This document shows, piece after piece, positions 21,523 through 34,424 of a stretch of 64,000 nt of DNA. The stretch lies in the NCBI GenBank assembly GCA_013396635.1, contig WBMW01004965.1:76820-140819 (forward strand), read 5' to 3'. Source of the stretch: Penelope pileata. Lineage: Eukaryota > Chordata > Aves > Galliformes > Cracidae. Made by a program: the position numbers and the translations under genes. Under the pieces are notes generated by a model. That model did no database searches and was not told the origin of the DNA. It saw only the letters and a program-made list of their open reading frames with translations. How positions within the stretch are numbered: position 1 is the stretch's first letter; each line of letters starts with the position of its first letter.

Positions 21523-24500
21523 AGAAAAGCTACTATTCAGGGCACTTTAAGTCAGTGACATCCCAGATTTTTTTTGCACTTCCTTTTTAAATAGAAATGG
21601 TTAGCATCCAGTGGGGTTTATATACCATTATGCTATGGATGACAGCATAAGTCGTGTTCATGTTAATCTTGCTTATGCACTTGTTTGGGTGTCCTGTGCT
21701 GTACATACAGGTATTCTATACAGTGTAATAGCCACATAGGAACCCATCTTGATTGAATTCATCCAAGAAACATTTTACCATGTATTGACAAAATTTGTCC
21801 CTTTTTTCCCTGCCTTTTTTAAAAGAGATCATTTTAAGGTTAGCCATGTTGGAGGCGTAGTACTTCCAAAGTCCGTACCACGTAGTGGCGTTTAGAAGAC
21901 TTGTGCAAAGGGAAGGAGTGGCAGCTCGCCAGCTTACATCTGTTCCCCGTGTGGTGGAAGATTAACAAAGAACATAATGGCACGGTGACTTAGTGGTGAG
22001 TGCTTTTCTTTGTGGAAGGCATCCAAATGTGGTAAGCGAGAAACCAAAATACGATGTTAATAAACTCACTCTCCGTACTGCAGACCAATGAAAGGCTTCA
22101 GATGAGGATTGGTAGTTTTGCATTCGAATCTAATCACTGACGTTCAGAATTCTTGCAGAGAGGAACACTGCATCTTTAAATGAGAAAGTTTGAATTTACT
22201 TTTGCTCCTACAGCATGTCAGCATCTCAAGTTCATTTCTTGCAACCTACACTATGGTGATTTGTAATCAAGCCTCCATGAGCTCGTGACATGAAGTACTG
22301 TTCTGTTGTCAAGTACTATCAAACTTTTCTGATAATGCTGAGTTAGGACAACCAAACAAAGCTAGCACTAAATAATGTTTAAAATTGTATACCTTTTAAT
22401 GATCTTTTCAAGTATTTGTTACTGAAATTGTATAATGTGGAGTTTACTAGGTGTTATGTTCCAGTGCAGTGCCTCCTTTTCTTTCCCCACTGCTCTCTGT
22501 GGTGAGAAATTTGCCTTGTTTAAAATAATTACTGTGCCCTCGCATGACTGTTAAAGCTTTCTGTGCAAAGATGATTGTCTAAGTGCCACATGCCTATGAT
22601 TGAGAGAAAAAAAAAATATTGTTACCTCTGAGTTGTGTTCAACTGAAATGCTATTCAACAAATAACTTAGGAAAAATAGTTCTATTTTTAGCTTTTCATA
22701 TCTCTGCTGTCTTTTTCTCATTTTATTTTGGCAGCAGTGAAGAATGGATTGTATAGACTGCTTGCTAATATGAACAAAATGCACTTGTAATTCCTGGAAA
22801 TAAATTTAAATCTTATATCTTCACATTAACATAAAGAATTAGTTTTTGGTTTCCTCTTGGGTAATGTGTTTGAATGGAAATCAGATTCAGTTGCTACTGT
22901 AGTATACAAGGATGCTTGCTGGTTAATAAATCCAGGCTTCCTCATACCACTTAGTCTGCTTTTCAAAGAAAAGAAAGCCATTAACTTAGATTTCAATAGA
23001 CAAGGGTGCTTACAAGATTCCATTTCAGAATTTTTCTTTTCTTATAGTTTGAGTCTTAGTCTACCAAAACTAATTTTTAACAAGCAAGGGTTCGTTTCAA
23101 GGGGCATTTTCAATTAGGAAATTCCTGTGGTACCTAAACCTCTGTTGCGTGGAACATACCGAGAGCATTGTTGGGACGCTGTGTAAGTGAGCACGGAATG
23201 GTGGTGTGGAACCTATGCTAAAGAACATTTCTATAGAAATATGCACTTGACTGTTGATACTAGTGTAGAAATTTCTTTTGACGTTTCTACACATCTTTAC
23301 CAAAATGCTTTCTTCGCTCAGTTTTGAGAAGCTGAAATATTTCTGGAGTCTCTGCTACTTGTACCATCATCATCATTACAGGAATCGTGGTTGGAAAGAT
23401 GACTGTTACTGAAACCAGTTTGTAACACCTCAGTTCTAATTTATTAAGGAAGAATTCTGGCAGCTTATTTACTCCTTTTCCCAAATCTTTTTTTAATGCT
23501 TTAATTTGGGATTTTTGGGAAGGTATAAACTTACCCTTGCGATCTGTCTCAGAGTGACAAGCCGAGGGTTTGCTGTACCTAACATCTGGTGCTTTCAGGC
23601 TCTCTTCCTTAGCGATCGATCCCTGCTGAATCAAATTGGCGTCCATCGGTATCAGTGACTGCATCCATTGTTCAAGTGTCAAGTGCAGAAGCATGACTTT
23701 TCCTTTCGTTGGATTTCGAAAACGTTTAAAAGAAGGTGCCTATAACGCTGTTAGGTCAGTTATTTCACCATTTTACTACTTTTTTTTTTTTCCTCCTTTA
23801 TCTAGGTTTTTGTATTTGTAGAGCAGAGAACCGAAACCTGTAATTGAAGTAACACGTATTTCATGCTAAAGATGTTTTGGGAATAAGGAATGTAAGCAGT
23901 TGACTGTCAAAACATTCCAACTTTATAGCGGAAGAAAAATATGCAAACATAAACTTCTCATGGATGCTTTGGCAAATAAGCATCTTAACTCTGCTCTCCT
24001 GACTGTCACCAGAATCTTTCTCATCGATATTACACGCGTATCAAATCTGAAGTGTACAACACACTACAGGGGCCGAGCGGTGTGGTGCACTCTGAGCTTT
24101 CAGGAGTAGCAGGTGGTGACATAACTCAGCAGTGGCCAAATGAAACCCGAAGAGTTCAGCGCGGTTTTCCTTCCAGAATGGGGAAAAAGACAAAAACCTG
24201 TTGTTGCTGCCCACTGTAATACGCTACGATATATTTATACCATGTCGAAGTTGTTTGCTGAGCAACTGTACTATAGATTTAAACTTTATTAATATATATT
24301 TGCTTATGTTAGTGTAGTTTATATAGTCCTTGGTTATTGATAAATTTATTGTGTTGTTACAGCACAATGATATGGTATAAATATAGGTCTATACATACCC
24401 ACGATATACTCATGAATTTGGTCCCTTGCATAGTACTTTTATATTTGTACAGCAATGTCTTCAAGTAATCCCGGATTTTAGGGGAAGTATTTTTGTAAAT

Positions 24501-24904
24501 GCAGTGGTTTAAAGAAAAAAAATCCAAACAATCCTTTTACTAAGTTTTAAATGCATTTGTCGTTCAAAATGGTTTAGTTGACAATTGAAATCAAGACACT
24601 AAATTAGTGAAAAGTGCACATTAGTAAAGTGAAGATACGAATGGTTTTCTGTAGCATGTGCTGTGATCAAACCGAGTGAAACATGGGATGAAATGTAAAA
24701 GTGGGGCTACCTTTGTAAACCTAGAACAAATTTCTAAAGGTTGCAGCTGGATTACTTACTATTGTTGCCTTTTCTTGTGTTGTATCAGTGTAGAGCACTC
24801 TTAAAATACTCAAACTGCTTTGTCTTTGCTTTGTACTGTTGGTGCCTTCTTAGTCATGTACCCCACGAGTCCTGCATAGCTGATTTAGTTAATGGTAAGT
24901 TTAA

Positions 24905-24915
24905 AATAAAATAAA
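24905..24915 (+). terminator. MAPK1: Candidate distal poly(A) signals of MAPK1
   Basis: Two overlapping AATAAA hexamers (24905-24910 and 24910-24915), followed by more A-rich AATAAA-like sequence to about 24950. They lie at the end of the segment that resembles the human MAPK1 3' UTR. Later ATTAAA motifs at about 24983 and at 25179-25184 could be used as well. Confidence 0.6.
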
Positions 24916-27900
24916 AGGAAGATTTTATATATAAAAAAATAAAAAAAAAATTCATTTTCTGTATGTTCTTATTCATTGTAACAATTAAACGTTTATATTG
25001 TGACAGATTTGTGATTTGGTTAATCTGTATAGATCAATTGTAAGTAGCAAAGGTTTATATTTCGTCTTATTCTTTTCATGTTGTAAACGTATGTGATTTT
25101 CTTCTTTAAATCAGGTAACTTAATGTTCTGTTTTGTTTTTGGCATCTGAACCTTGTAAAAACAAATGCAAAGAAAATCATTAAATTGTGTCCCTGTATTA
25201 CCAAATCAGCATAGTACTGTGCATATATAGAACGACTGGAATTTTGCTTTGAGATGGCCTGGTTTGTAGACCATAAATACACTGCGTCTTAGGTTAGTGT
25301 CTAAAAATGAGTCTCAGTGCAGTCGCCTGCGTTGATGTTCTTAAATACACAAGTGTGTGTTTCAGTGTATGGGTGTACCAGCTTGAAGTGGAAGGAGAGA
25401 AGCCATCCAAAAAATAGCAGGTGAAGTTTGCAGACAGGCAGAAGTGGTGTCTCTTTGTGGCAAGGGAGTCATGCAAACAGCATTTTGAACTACGGAGCAC
25501 AGAGATGGTTTTGACTCACTTGATGTTAGTGTAGCTGTAGCCCACTTCCCAGGAAATTCTGGAAAGAATTACTTGAGCAATCCTTAGAGACCAAATGTTA
25601 TCATTTTGCTATGGAGAAGGCTCTTCTCAGGCCAAGGTTTGAAACATTCTGTGATTTCTGGAAGCAATGCACTCGTACATGGCTGTAATGGGCTTTTAAT
25701 GGTTTTTTTTGTCTAAAATCCAACTGTGCCAAAGAACTGAGATCTTACAAAGTGTAATTGGATGATGGCAGCTGGAAGCTTCTCTAACTGATATGAAAAC
25801 ATTTTTAAAAAAAAAAAAAAAATTGACCTGAAACTAACAGGTTCTTATCAGTGACTGACAGGTCTGTAACAACTCTGACCTGGCTCATTGAAATTCATCT
25901 CTTCGTCTCCTCTCTGCCTTTCACAGCAGAGTTTGCATTTTTTCCAGAACATTACGGAGTGTAACGTTGCCGTGTATGTGGTTACACGTGTCCTTACTTT
26001 TTTGTGGACTGTAGCTGCCTTTGTCTGTCTGTCTTCCCTCTAGCAGTACGCTGTGTTCCTGTGTGTATTTCAGTGAGTTGCTTCAAGGTGTAACTGAACT
26101 GCATCTTGTCTCAGCAGAGGTTTCTGACAGGCTGCTGACTGACTTAGTATTTTTGTCATGCTTGTTCACATAGGATTAGTTGGAAGACAGATATTTGCTG
26201 TGTTCCACCAGAACTGGGCACCGGTCCTTTCTGTCTGTGAGGTTGGAGTGGAACGGGCAGTCAAACTCTTGGAGGCAAAGGCTGCAGGGATGGGTTCCTG
26301 GGCTGTGTGCGGGCGTATCGCCCTGTGGGCTGGGCTCGTGGGCTTGAGGTGCCCTGGAGGGTGAACACCCAGAGCTGGGGGAGCTCCTGCTCTCAGGTAC
26401 TCACAGAGGTTTGTGAGGAGCTACTTTTGCACACAAGCCGTGTTTATGTGATCACAGTGTCAGTTTGATGCCATCGAGCTTTGTACAGCTACAGCCCCAG
26501 TAGCATCTCTGCAGGCTGTTCTCTGCCCATTTCTGTGTTCTGTACATTTCATTATTCTTTCTATTAAATTGCATTTACGTAATGCTTGACAAGCTTAAAA
26601 ACTAAAGAAAAACTTTTGAAAATGGTAGAAGACTTAAACTTGACCACACCAACACGTGCCATGTCAGTGCTTCCAGAGAGCCCTTTGGTTGCCCTGCAGA
26701 ACGGCGTCCTGGCACCGCCCGGTGCGAGGGGTGAGCCCTGCTCTGGAGCCCTGCTGCACAGGGGGCTCCGCTCCCACTGCTCGTGTCAACACTGATCTGG
26801 GAGGGCAGATACCCAAGTTGTTCTGGAAGCCCTTTATCTTTCCACTTAGTGAATTACTCACACTTAGGACTTTCCTTCAGGCATTTTCCAGAACTCTGCC
26901 TGTGATTTCAGTACATCTTGCTGCTGTGACAATTCACTTCTCTCTTTGTCTTCCTATTCAAAGTGATGCTAAAGTCTCAGTTGTTCCAGAAGTCTGTCTT
27001 CTTTGGGATTCATGGGGTTCTGGTGATACACAGCTTAGCGATCCCATTACATAAACTGATGTAAACCCACAGAAAAGGTAAGCAAAACACCTGGAAGGTC
27101 TCCCGAGACTCTTCCTGCTGAAAGCACAGCATGAGATCTGGTGACTGTGTTCGTTGCTGGGGAGGCAGTGTGAAAACAGATAGAAGGATCAGAAAGGAGC
27201 AACACGTTTAGGTGAGATGTGGTGTGAATCCTCGTTCTTCGTTGCTGTTGGGAACTTGAGCCTGAAATTCAACAGACCCTGGTTCAAGCTTTTTCTCTTT
27301 GTGGCTAAATCCTTTAATACCTTGTAAATATCACACTACTTCTCTGAAATGTCTTCACATCTTCCTCCCAACATGCACGCACACCCGTTTTCCTTCAGTT
27401 CTTTCCACCCAGCCAATTTTTCTGGCAGAGCAACACGTGATCCTCTGTGTTCTCATTTCACTTAATGGCTTGTTTGCACGTGAAGGCTGATAGAAGGAGT
27501 CTTAAAAGTCTTTTTCTGATTCCTCAGAAAAGAAGAAGAAATGTCTTGACAGCATGTTGGGTTTCCAGCATTTTCTCATCTTACTGAGTGGAATACTTAT
27601 CTCGTGAGTCTTTCCTGTGGGCTTCTGTGGCCCTCAAGCTGGTTGAGTGAAATACTTCTGTCTCCTTCCATTGCTGCTTGGACTGAGCTGACCTTTGATC
27701 TTGCTGAGTTCCTGTCTTCCAGTGATGCTTCTCTTCCTCAGGGTTTATACGTTCCGTGTTGGTATTTTTCTCCCAAATCCTTTTACTTACTGTGACTGAC
27801 TTGATGTCTCTTCTGTGTTCTTACTTTACTGTATTTTGCGTGGCTGTAGCTTACCTGTGGTCTCACAGCTCCCCTTTTGTTCGCTTTTTTAAAATATTTT

Positions 27901-30651
27901 TCTTCTTCAAGGCTGAGCCATGGACGCAGCCATGCTTCACAGAGCTGGGCCCTGGTTACAGGCAGCTGGCTTAAGGGCTGCTGATTACACTTCAGCCACT
28001 GGCTTTGGGGAGAAGACTTGCATGGTGCAGAGCAGTTCCCCTTGTACAGTTGGTCATTGCTGTGCTGGGGTTGCACCAGCTGAGGTGTTGCACAGTACAG
28101 TGATCTGTAAATGCCACCGTTCAGTTTGAATGCCAACCTTGAGAATAAAACCCAGAAATAACAGTGGAAAACTTCAGTCTCCCTAGCTAGGATGCGTTCT
28201 TCTGTACTTCCGAAAACGTTCAAAATTCAGACTTGTCTAGCAAAAAAAATAGTAAAACCCAAAGCTATGAGAATGCCATGTACTTCAAAAAATATATTAA
28301 GAAACAAACCTGCTATTATTTCAGAGACTTAAGATGCACCTTCTACTCTGTTCTTGTATCTGAGACTAAATGGCTTGTCCTGAAGATGTTTTTCTGCCTT
28401 AAATCTGCAACTGCAAAAATGCTGAAAAATCAGAAATTTGGCGTGAGACTCACTGAACTGATTATGTCACAAGTCAGCTGAAAATTCAGGGGAAGGTTTT
28501 AAGTCAAGCCTTTCTCCTAGCTCGGCTTTCATTTCAATAGCATGAGAGAAAATTTTGACTAGAAAAGCTTTCTATGTTCTTAGAAGTGTTAAAACTCGCA
28601 AGAATTCTCTCTTGTATTTGAGATATCTTAGATTCAGGTTCAAACTTTAGAATTTTTAGTGCATCCTGTGTTTTTAAGAAGCTCTTGGTTAGTTTTGGTA
28701 CGTGTATGTACTTCTGCAGGCTCTTTGAACAGGTGTGCCACAAGTGTGGAGGGAACAAACTTTTGCAGGCCAGTTTACATGTTCAGGAGCACTCACGTGA
28801 ACATCGTGGGTGTCAGTGCAGCTTCGTGTTCCATTTGCTCTCGTGCAGGGTGGATGCAGCACTCCAGAAGAAGGTGGGGAATAAGGAAGAAGCAAAAACT
28901 GTGGTCATTTCTTAAACATTCTTTTGTAGCTAAACTTAATTTATACGCTTGTTTTTGAGGGTGGTTTGGTATTTTGGGAGAACTGTATTAAGCTGTTTTT
29001 ACAGCTGACCTGGTGACATTTCTCTAAGTACAATACGCTGTTATTCCAGCATGGCAAAGGTCTGCGTAATTCATGTGTGCTCAACGTAATCGCTGGTTTT
29101 CTTCTTGTGACAATAAATGGCATTGTACCAAAAGCAATATATCCTGTGTGTAGTGAGTAGTGGAAATGATTATTACTGTGCAGCTTTTATTTTCGTTGTC
29201 TTTCCAGCGGTTGCCACAAGCATGGATTTTGTGCATTGACAGTTGTTCCAGACTCAAGATGTTTTTTGGGAAAAAGGTTCTGAATGGTATTTGCTTTCTG
29301 AAAGCTGCTGCGGTACTTGGAAGCAGAAAAGAGTTGCATCTGAAGCTGCAATAAGCTTGTTTTCTTCTGAGTCTTATCATCAGAATACATCTAGATCTAG
29401 AGAGTTTCTCCGGAATTGCTCCTCCACATTTTTCCTCTTGAGAAAGGCCCGGGCTCAACACCAGCACCGTTAGAGCCAAGGATTATAAGAGAGCAGAAGG
29501 GCTTTTTTCTCTGCTTGATTTTGGAATTCTGCTAAGCTACACACAGCCTTATTAGATCATGGCACTGTAAAAAGACTTGTGGAATGCTGCAACTGGTTTT
29601 GTTCACCAACTACTTAACTCAAGACCAGATAAGAACGCACAGGCAATATGCAATGCATGGGAACTCTCTAGTCTTAAGTTCTGCCCGTCCTGACCCCCCA
29701 GTAGCAATTCTGCACTACTGGCTCTGCGAGTAAATCTGCCCTGGATAACTTTCCTTTAAAAGAGGGAAGCTTTGCTTTTCCTCCAAAGGACAAGGTGTTA
29801 ACATAGTTATCTTCCCACCACTTGCATTTGACCGCTAGCGTGTAGTATCCATCATACCAGAATGTCACTGTACAAAACTTCTGATGTCGTAGAAATAACA
29901 GGGGTGAAGAACTTGCTCTTCTCAACTTGTATATTCCTCCTTGCTTTCCAAGTGTGTAGAACGATACCTGCAGTAGTTATAACTGAATAGCTTTTCTGCA
30001 TTCTCTGTGCACATCTTTCTCTGCTGCCTCCTACTCTAGATGTGACTGATTTTACTGCTAATGGTGTTATAACAACTGTAGTACTACAGGTGTCTTATGG
30101 TAACTTGTAAATAAAATTACTGGAAACACATGGCCAAGTTATTTGTGGTGCTGCTCTGTAAATGTGTGACGTTACCTTAGCTGTAAATCTTAACTGCGCT
30201 TTCTTGAGGGACATGTGCATTGCACTTTGTGATTGCAAAGCCAGTGTCTGTGCCTTTACAAGAAACCTTTCTGTGGCCAGCCTCCACAGCAATCTGGTCC
30301 TAGGGACAAGTTCCAGGAAACTATAGCATCGAGAGCGATTATTTCTACGCAGTAGCTGTGCAACCTAATTTGCTAGATGACAGCATATCAACACCTGTGT
30401 CAAACCAATTGTCAGTGGAGCAATAAGATTTTAATGTAAATATCTCTAACAATTCACATAGCAAAGAGAGAGCACAAAATTATTTATGGTTGGAAGCTGA
30501 TTAGGAAACTGTTGCTGTTGTAGCATTTTGTCCTTGGAGCCTATCAGCTCCAGCAAAGGACGGTCTGTTTCCTATCCAGCTGAGAGGGTGGTGGAAAAAA
30601 AGTGGCAGAGGTCTGACCTGTGTAAAGAACACAAAGGGCTATGTTTCAGTT

Positions 30652-30665
30652 AAAAAAAAAAAAAN
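30652..30665 (+). repeat. Poly(A) run ending in an ambiguous base
   Basis: Thirteen A followed by a single N at 30665. The N most likely reflects uncertain homopolymer length in the assembly rather than biology. Confidence 0.8.
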
Positions 30666-31379
30666 TGCCCTGCTGCATTTTCCTCATGGTCAGCAGCAGT
30701 CAGAAATGCAGCAGCAAATGCTGTGTGTCTGGATCCTGAGGTGTGGAGGCAGGAGAAAAGCTATGGCAGGGCCTGCCAGCAGCTGGTGGGGATGTGTTCA
30801 TGAGCAATGCCCCCTCTCTCCTAGAAAACAGTCCTGAAGAGATCTGATCAGCAGTCAGATGTTGAGCTCTTCTGAACAGTTTGCCTTCACATATGTGTGT
30901 ATCGAGGGCAGCCTGCCCTTGGTCAGTGTAGCAGTAAATACTTGGGGATTTTTGTGCCACTTCTTTAGGGGTTGAATGCTTTAATCAACACTATGGAATA
31001 CTTTAAGAGAGTAATAAATCAGCTGAATTTTCTGCAGTTGCAGAGAAAAGCAGCTTGTTGTTCCTGAATATTTGAGGCTGCACTCATCAGAGCGTGTAAA
31101 AAGTACCTTTCTAATCCCTGCCAGCGATGTTTTAAACATGCAGTCCTTCAAGCTGTTCCTTCCCTTGGGGTATCTCTGTGGAATCATCCCTGCAGTTCTC
31201 TTCTCCATTCTCTGTGGCTTCATCCCATTCCTATCAGTGCAGACTGAATGTTGTTTCTTGATGGTTTGTCTGAGTGATTAGATATTCATCCCTCTGCCGC
31301 TATTTAAATTCACCTGGAAGTGATGTTCGCTCTTTGATTTTAAAATCAGGGTAGTTGTTTTTTTTCTTTTTTTTTTCCT

Positions 31380-31418
31380 GGGGGGAGGGGGGGTGCAGGG
31401 GACTTGGAGGGTGGTGGG
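31380..31418 (+). other. G-quadruplex-like G-rich tract
   Basis: Four or more G-runs with short loops: 31380-31385, 31387-31393, 31398-31401 and 31409-31411, then GGTGGG to 31418. The loops are 1, 4 and 7 nt, which fits the G3+N1-7 rule. A pyrimidine tract (31358-31379) lies directly upstream. No function can be assigned from sequence. Confidence 0.7.
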
Positions 31419-33400
31419 AGAACTACCAGTAGTTGAATTTTTTGCAAGGTAAGTGATGTTCCCTTGTGAGATGGTGCTAAAAACCTTGGCTAGCATCTTT
31501 GGCTATGCTTGCTTTGTTTTGTGTGATGGAGCTAACGAAGATAATAAGACAGTTTTTGTTTTTCTTGTGCATCGTGGTGATGGTTCAGTATATTCAGTTG
31601 GAAGAAACTCTTTAGAAAACTTCAAGTTTAGCAAACATTTGATGTATTTGTTTCGAAAAATAATTGTCCTAATGATCTGCATTGCAAGCAGCTATTTGAA
31701 GGGACAGGCGACCCAGTGGCAGTCGTGCAGCTCTTGTGCAACGTAGTTTGGAGCTGTTCTGAAGCTGCTCACAAGGGGAAAAGCAGAGAAGAAGAGTCGT
31801 AATAGCCAAAAAATACTGTGATGTGATGCTGTCTAATAATGTTAGCTACACTCAGAATTTAAACAGCACCAAATCTATGAGCAGAGAACATATGATTTAT
31901 CCTCTGCTTTCAAGATGTGGGCAGCCAATGGCTGGACCAGACTCCTCCATCACTACAGCCTGTTGAAGGTAACTATGTTAATGCATTTCTTTTTGACTAC
32001 AACTTCCCCTCATACTCTTATTAAGTAGTTAAGAAAATTGTCTTCTGTTCACATCAACACTTTAACATCAAAAGAGAAAATACCTTGACTTTCAGCGACT
32101 GGACATGACAAAGTTCCTGCTCCTCAGCTTTCAATTGCTCCTGTAATTCTTCACCTTATTCTTCCCTCTAAATTTGCTTCCCTGTGGCTGTTACATACGT
32201 CATTGGGAGCCTGATTCCTTCTTAGGGACTTAAACGAATTAAGAGGCAAACACTCACCATATGGAAACATTTCTCTGGAAACTGTTTCTCAGCGCAGGAG
32301 CTGTGACACTGTAGCGTGTGGCCTTTTACCTCAAGGGGCAATTGAGGGTATTTACAGCAAGCCTAGAAAACTAAATGTTTAGTTCACAAAGCAAACATGC
32401 TCAAAACAAATGCAACCGTTTTCAGGGTAAAATGTCATGTCTATGATAACTATGGAATGGAATCTCTGACAAGAAAAAAAAAAGCAACCAAACCACAAAC
32501 AAACAGGTACTCGAAAACAAAAATGTCTCAGAAGTGTTATGCTCCTGAATGAATGAAAACCTTGTCTGCAACTGGTTGTCTGAAGGTGCTCCTTATAATT
32601 CAAGTATTTTTTGGGGGGCAACAACAATGAAACTTGTGGCATTTCTTGTATAAACATTGCTATCTGCAAATTGCCACCCACCTCCTCGAACAAAGATAGC
32701 AAGTAATTAACCAGGAGAGTCAATTTCAGCAATTAAATTGCTTATTCAGGATATTCAGGTATTGCCATGCCATTCACTTGCACTGAGAATGGGTTCATGA
32801 TGACATTTTTGTGTGAAAGCATCAAAATTTCACGTGTATATTTTGTTTTTACTTAAATGTATGAATCACTTGAACACCTAATAATTTTCACTATAATAAG
32901 AAAATCTGACTGTGTTTCAGTGATCCTACATTGCTATTGCCTGCTGTCTGTACTTGAATTTGGAGGAGGGGAAACATTATTTGCCGTTCTCTTCTATGCA
33001 CTCTTCTACACCCTGGATTGTCTTTAGAGAAGGATGAATCTTCAAGGAAACTAGTAAAAATGGGGAAATCTCTGTATGGCCTGTTCAGGAATAATAAACA
33101 CATTTGCATGTTCTTTTTAGCTTGTTGTTTGGTGAGCAGCTTGCTGGCACGTAAAAAGCCTGAAGAAAATAGATATGCCTGCAATAGGGCTATATAGTAC
33201 CTAGAGAGCAAAAAGAAGAGAGGTGAAATTGGCCCTAGAAAAGTCATAATGTTTTATTCAGTTTCACACTAGAAGCCTTGTCTCCATAAAAATCCAAATA
33301 AAAGCTGTTAAAGGAAAAACCTAACTATAGCATAGACCCGTGTGCACTTCACAGCTCTGGCATATTCCAGTAACTGCAGAGCTGCTGGACCTGTAACCGT

Positions 33401-33412
33401 GCCATCTGCTGG
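33401..33412 (-). promoter_or_regulatory. Candidate CTCF motif
   Basis: On the + strand the sequence is GCCATCTGCTGG; on the minus strand CCAGCAGATGGC fits the CTCF core CCASYAGRKGGC at all 12 positions. It lies about 8 kb beyond the MAPK1 3' end. The match is of a short motif only, so occupancy is unproven. Confidence 0.45.
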
Positions 33413-33626
33413 TGGAAAGTAACCAGGAAGATAATTCGTATAAAGCAAAAAACCCTGCTTCAGTCACTGTTAAACATGATTAAATAGCAAAAATTATAGT
33501 AGCACCTAGTGTCCTGAAAAATATTCTGTAGCTGTAATGGTTGTCAAGGGCTAATCTAGCAGCTGTTTAAGGCAATAACATACCTTGGAACTGGGAGTGA
33601 ACAATTCATGTTCTTAGATGGTGGGG

Positions 33627-33711
33627 TTTTGATTTTGTTTGTTGTTTTGTTTTGGTTCTGTTTTGTTGGTTGTTTGCTTTTTCTATTTTTTTCTTTTTTT
33701 TTTTTTTTTTG
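33627..33711 (+). repeat. T/G-rich low-complexity tract
   Basis: A run of GTTTT/GTTTG-type units followed by a T homopolymer of about 18 bases. Read on the minus strand this is a poly(A) run followed by CAAAA units. No retroposon body was recognised next to it. Confidence 0.75.
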
Positions 33712-34382
33712 AAGCAAACAGTGTGTGTATTCAGGATGGCTGGTCAAGGCAGTAGATGTGAGGATTAAAAGAAAATTTTGTTGGATTTCATCACTTATCT
33801 CTTTTTTCTAGTTTCTGGTAGAGGTCAGAACGGGTCAATTACAACCACCTACGAGTAAAGCAGAGAACCTCGTTAGGGAATAAGACACCAGCAGATTGAA
33901 GCATCAAGTTCTTTCTTAATATAAATATTAATGAATAATGGTATGCTAGCTATGGCTGTCAAACTTTGCACAATCTGTTCTTCATGTCTCCATACCTTTC
34001 CACCTGTCTTCATACATTCTGACATAAGTATCAAAAGAGTAATTCAGGATAAAGGATAGCTTCTTTTTTTTTTCCCAAACTGAGAGAAAACAGGGTTGTA
34101 GCTTGATTATATGAAAAATTATCATTACTAAACTGTTGCTGTGTTTTAAAATCTCTGTTTACATGTAAGTCAATTTCTGTCTTGTAATAATATCCAAGGA
34201 ATTGCAAAATCTTATTTGTAGCTGCCAAGAAGTGTCTTGCAGGAAGCTTCTGGATAGTAATGTTCAGGGTATCTGGTTGGTTCTAACAGTGATTCTAAAG
34301 GCTTTGCAATGGTTTTTATTCACTGCTTCACACCCTGCTCAGTAAGGTACTCCACCTGCTGCATAAAGCTCTGAATTGATAC

Positions 34383-34424
34383 AAAAAAAAAAAAAAAGAA
34401 AGAAAAGAAAAGAAAGAAAAGAAG
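34383..34424 (+). repeat. Poly(A) plus GAAA/GAAAA purine repeat
   Basis: Fifteen A followed by repeated gaaa and gaaaa units to about 34424, a pure purine tract on the + strand. A similar homopurine tract of GAA/GGAA units lies at 37790-37836. Confidence 0.8.

Larger units (their letters stand above)
21081..25210 (+). other. MAPK1: MAPK1 terminal exon 9 (3' UTR only)
   Basis: The exon begins after ttttgtag at 21080. Several stretches match human MAPK1 3' UTR text as I recall it, including the opening segment, ttgagccattcaggagg near 21190, gggcactttaagtcagtgac near 21540 and tactgttggtgccttcttag near 24835. The 3' end is not certain. Clustered AATAAA signals at 24905-24915 are the first good end, and ATTAAA signals at about 24983 and 25179 are alternatives, so the true end may be anywhere from about 24.93 to 25.2 kb. 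The exon is U-rich, with a long pyrimidine tract at 21485-21522 and an AT-rich block at 24225-24330. Open frames inside it are not coding. Confidence 0.8.

Noticed and set aside
23287..23694. 135-codon minus-strand open frame in the MAPK1 3' UTR
   Set aside because: Antisense to a conserved UTR, without family resemblance or splice signals.
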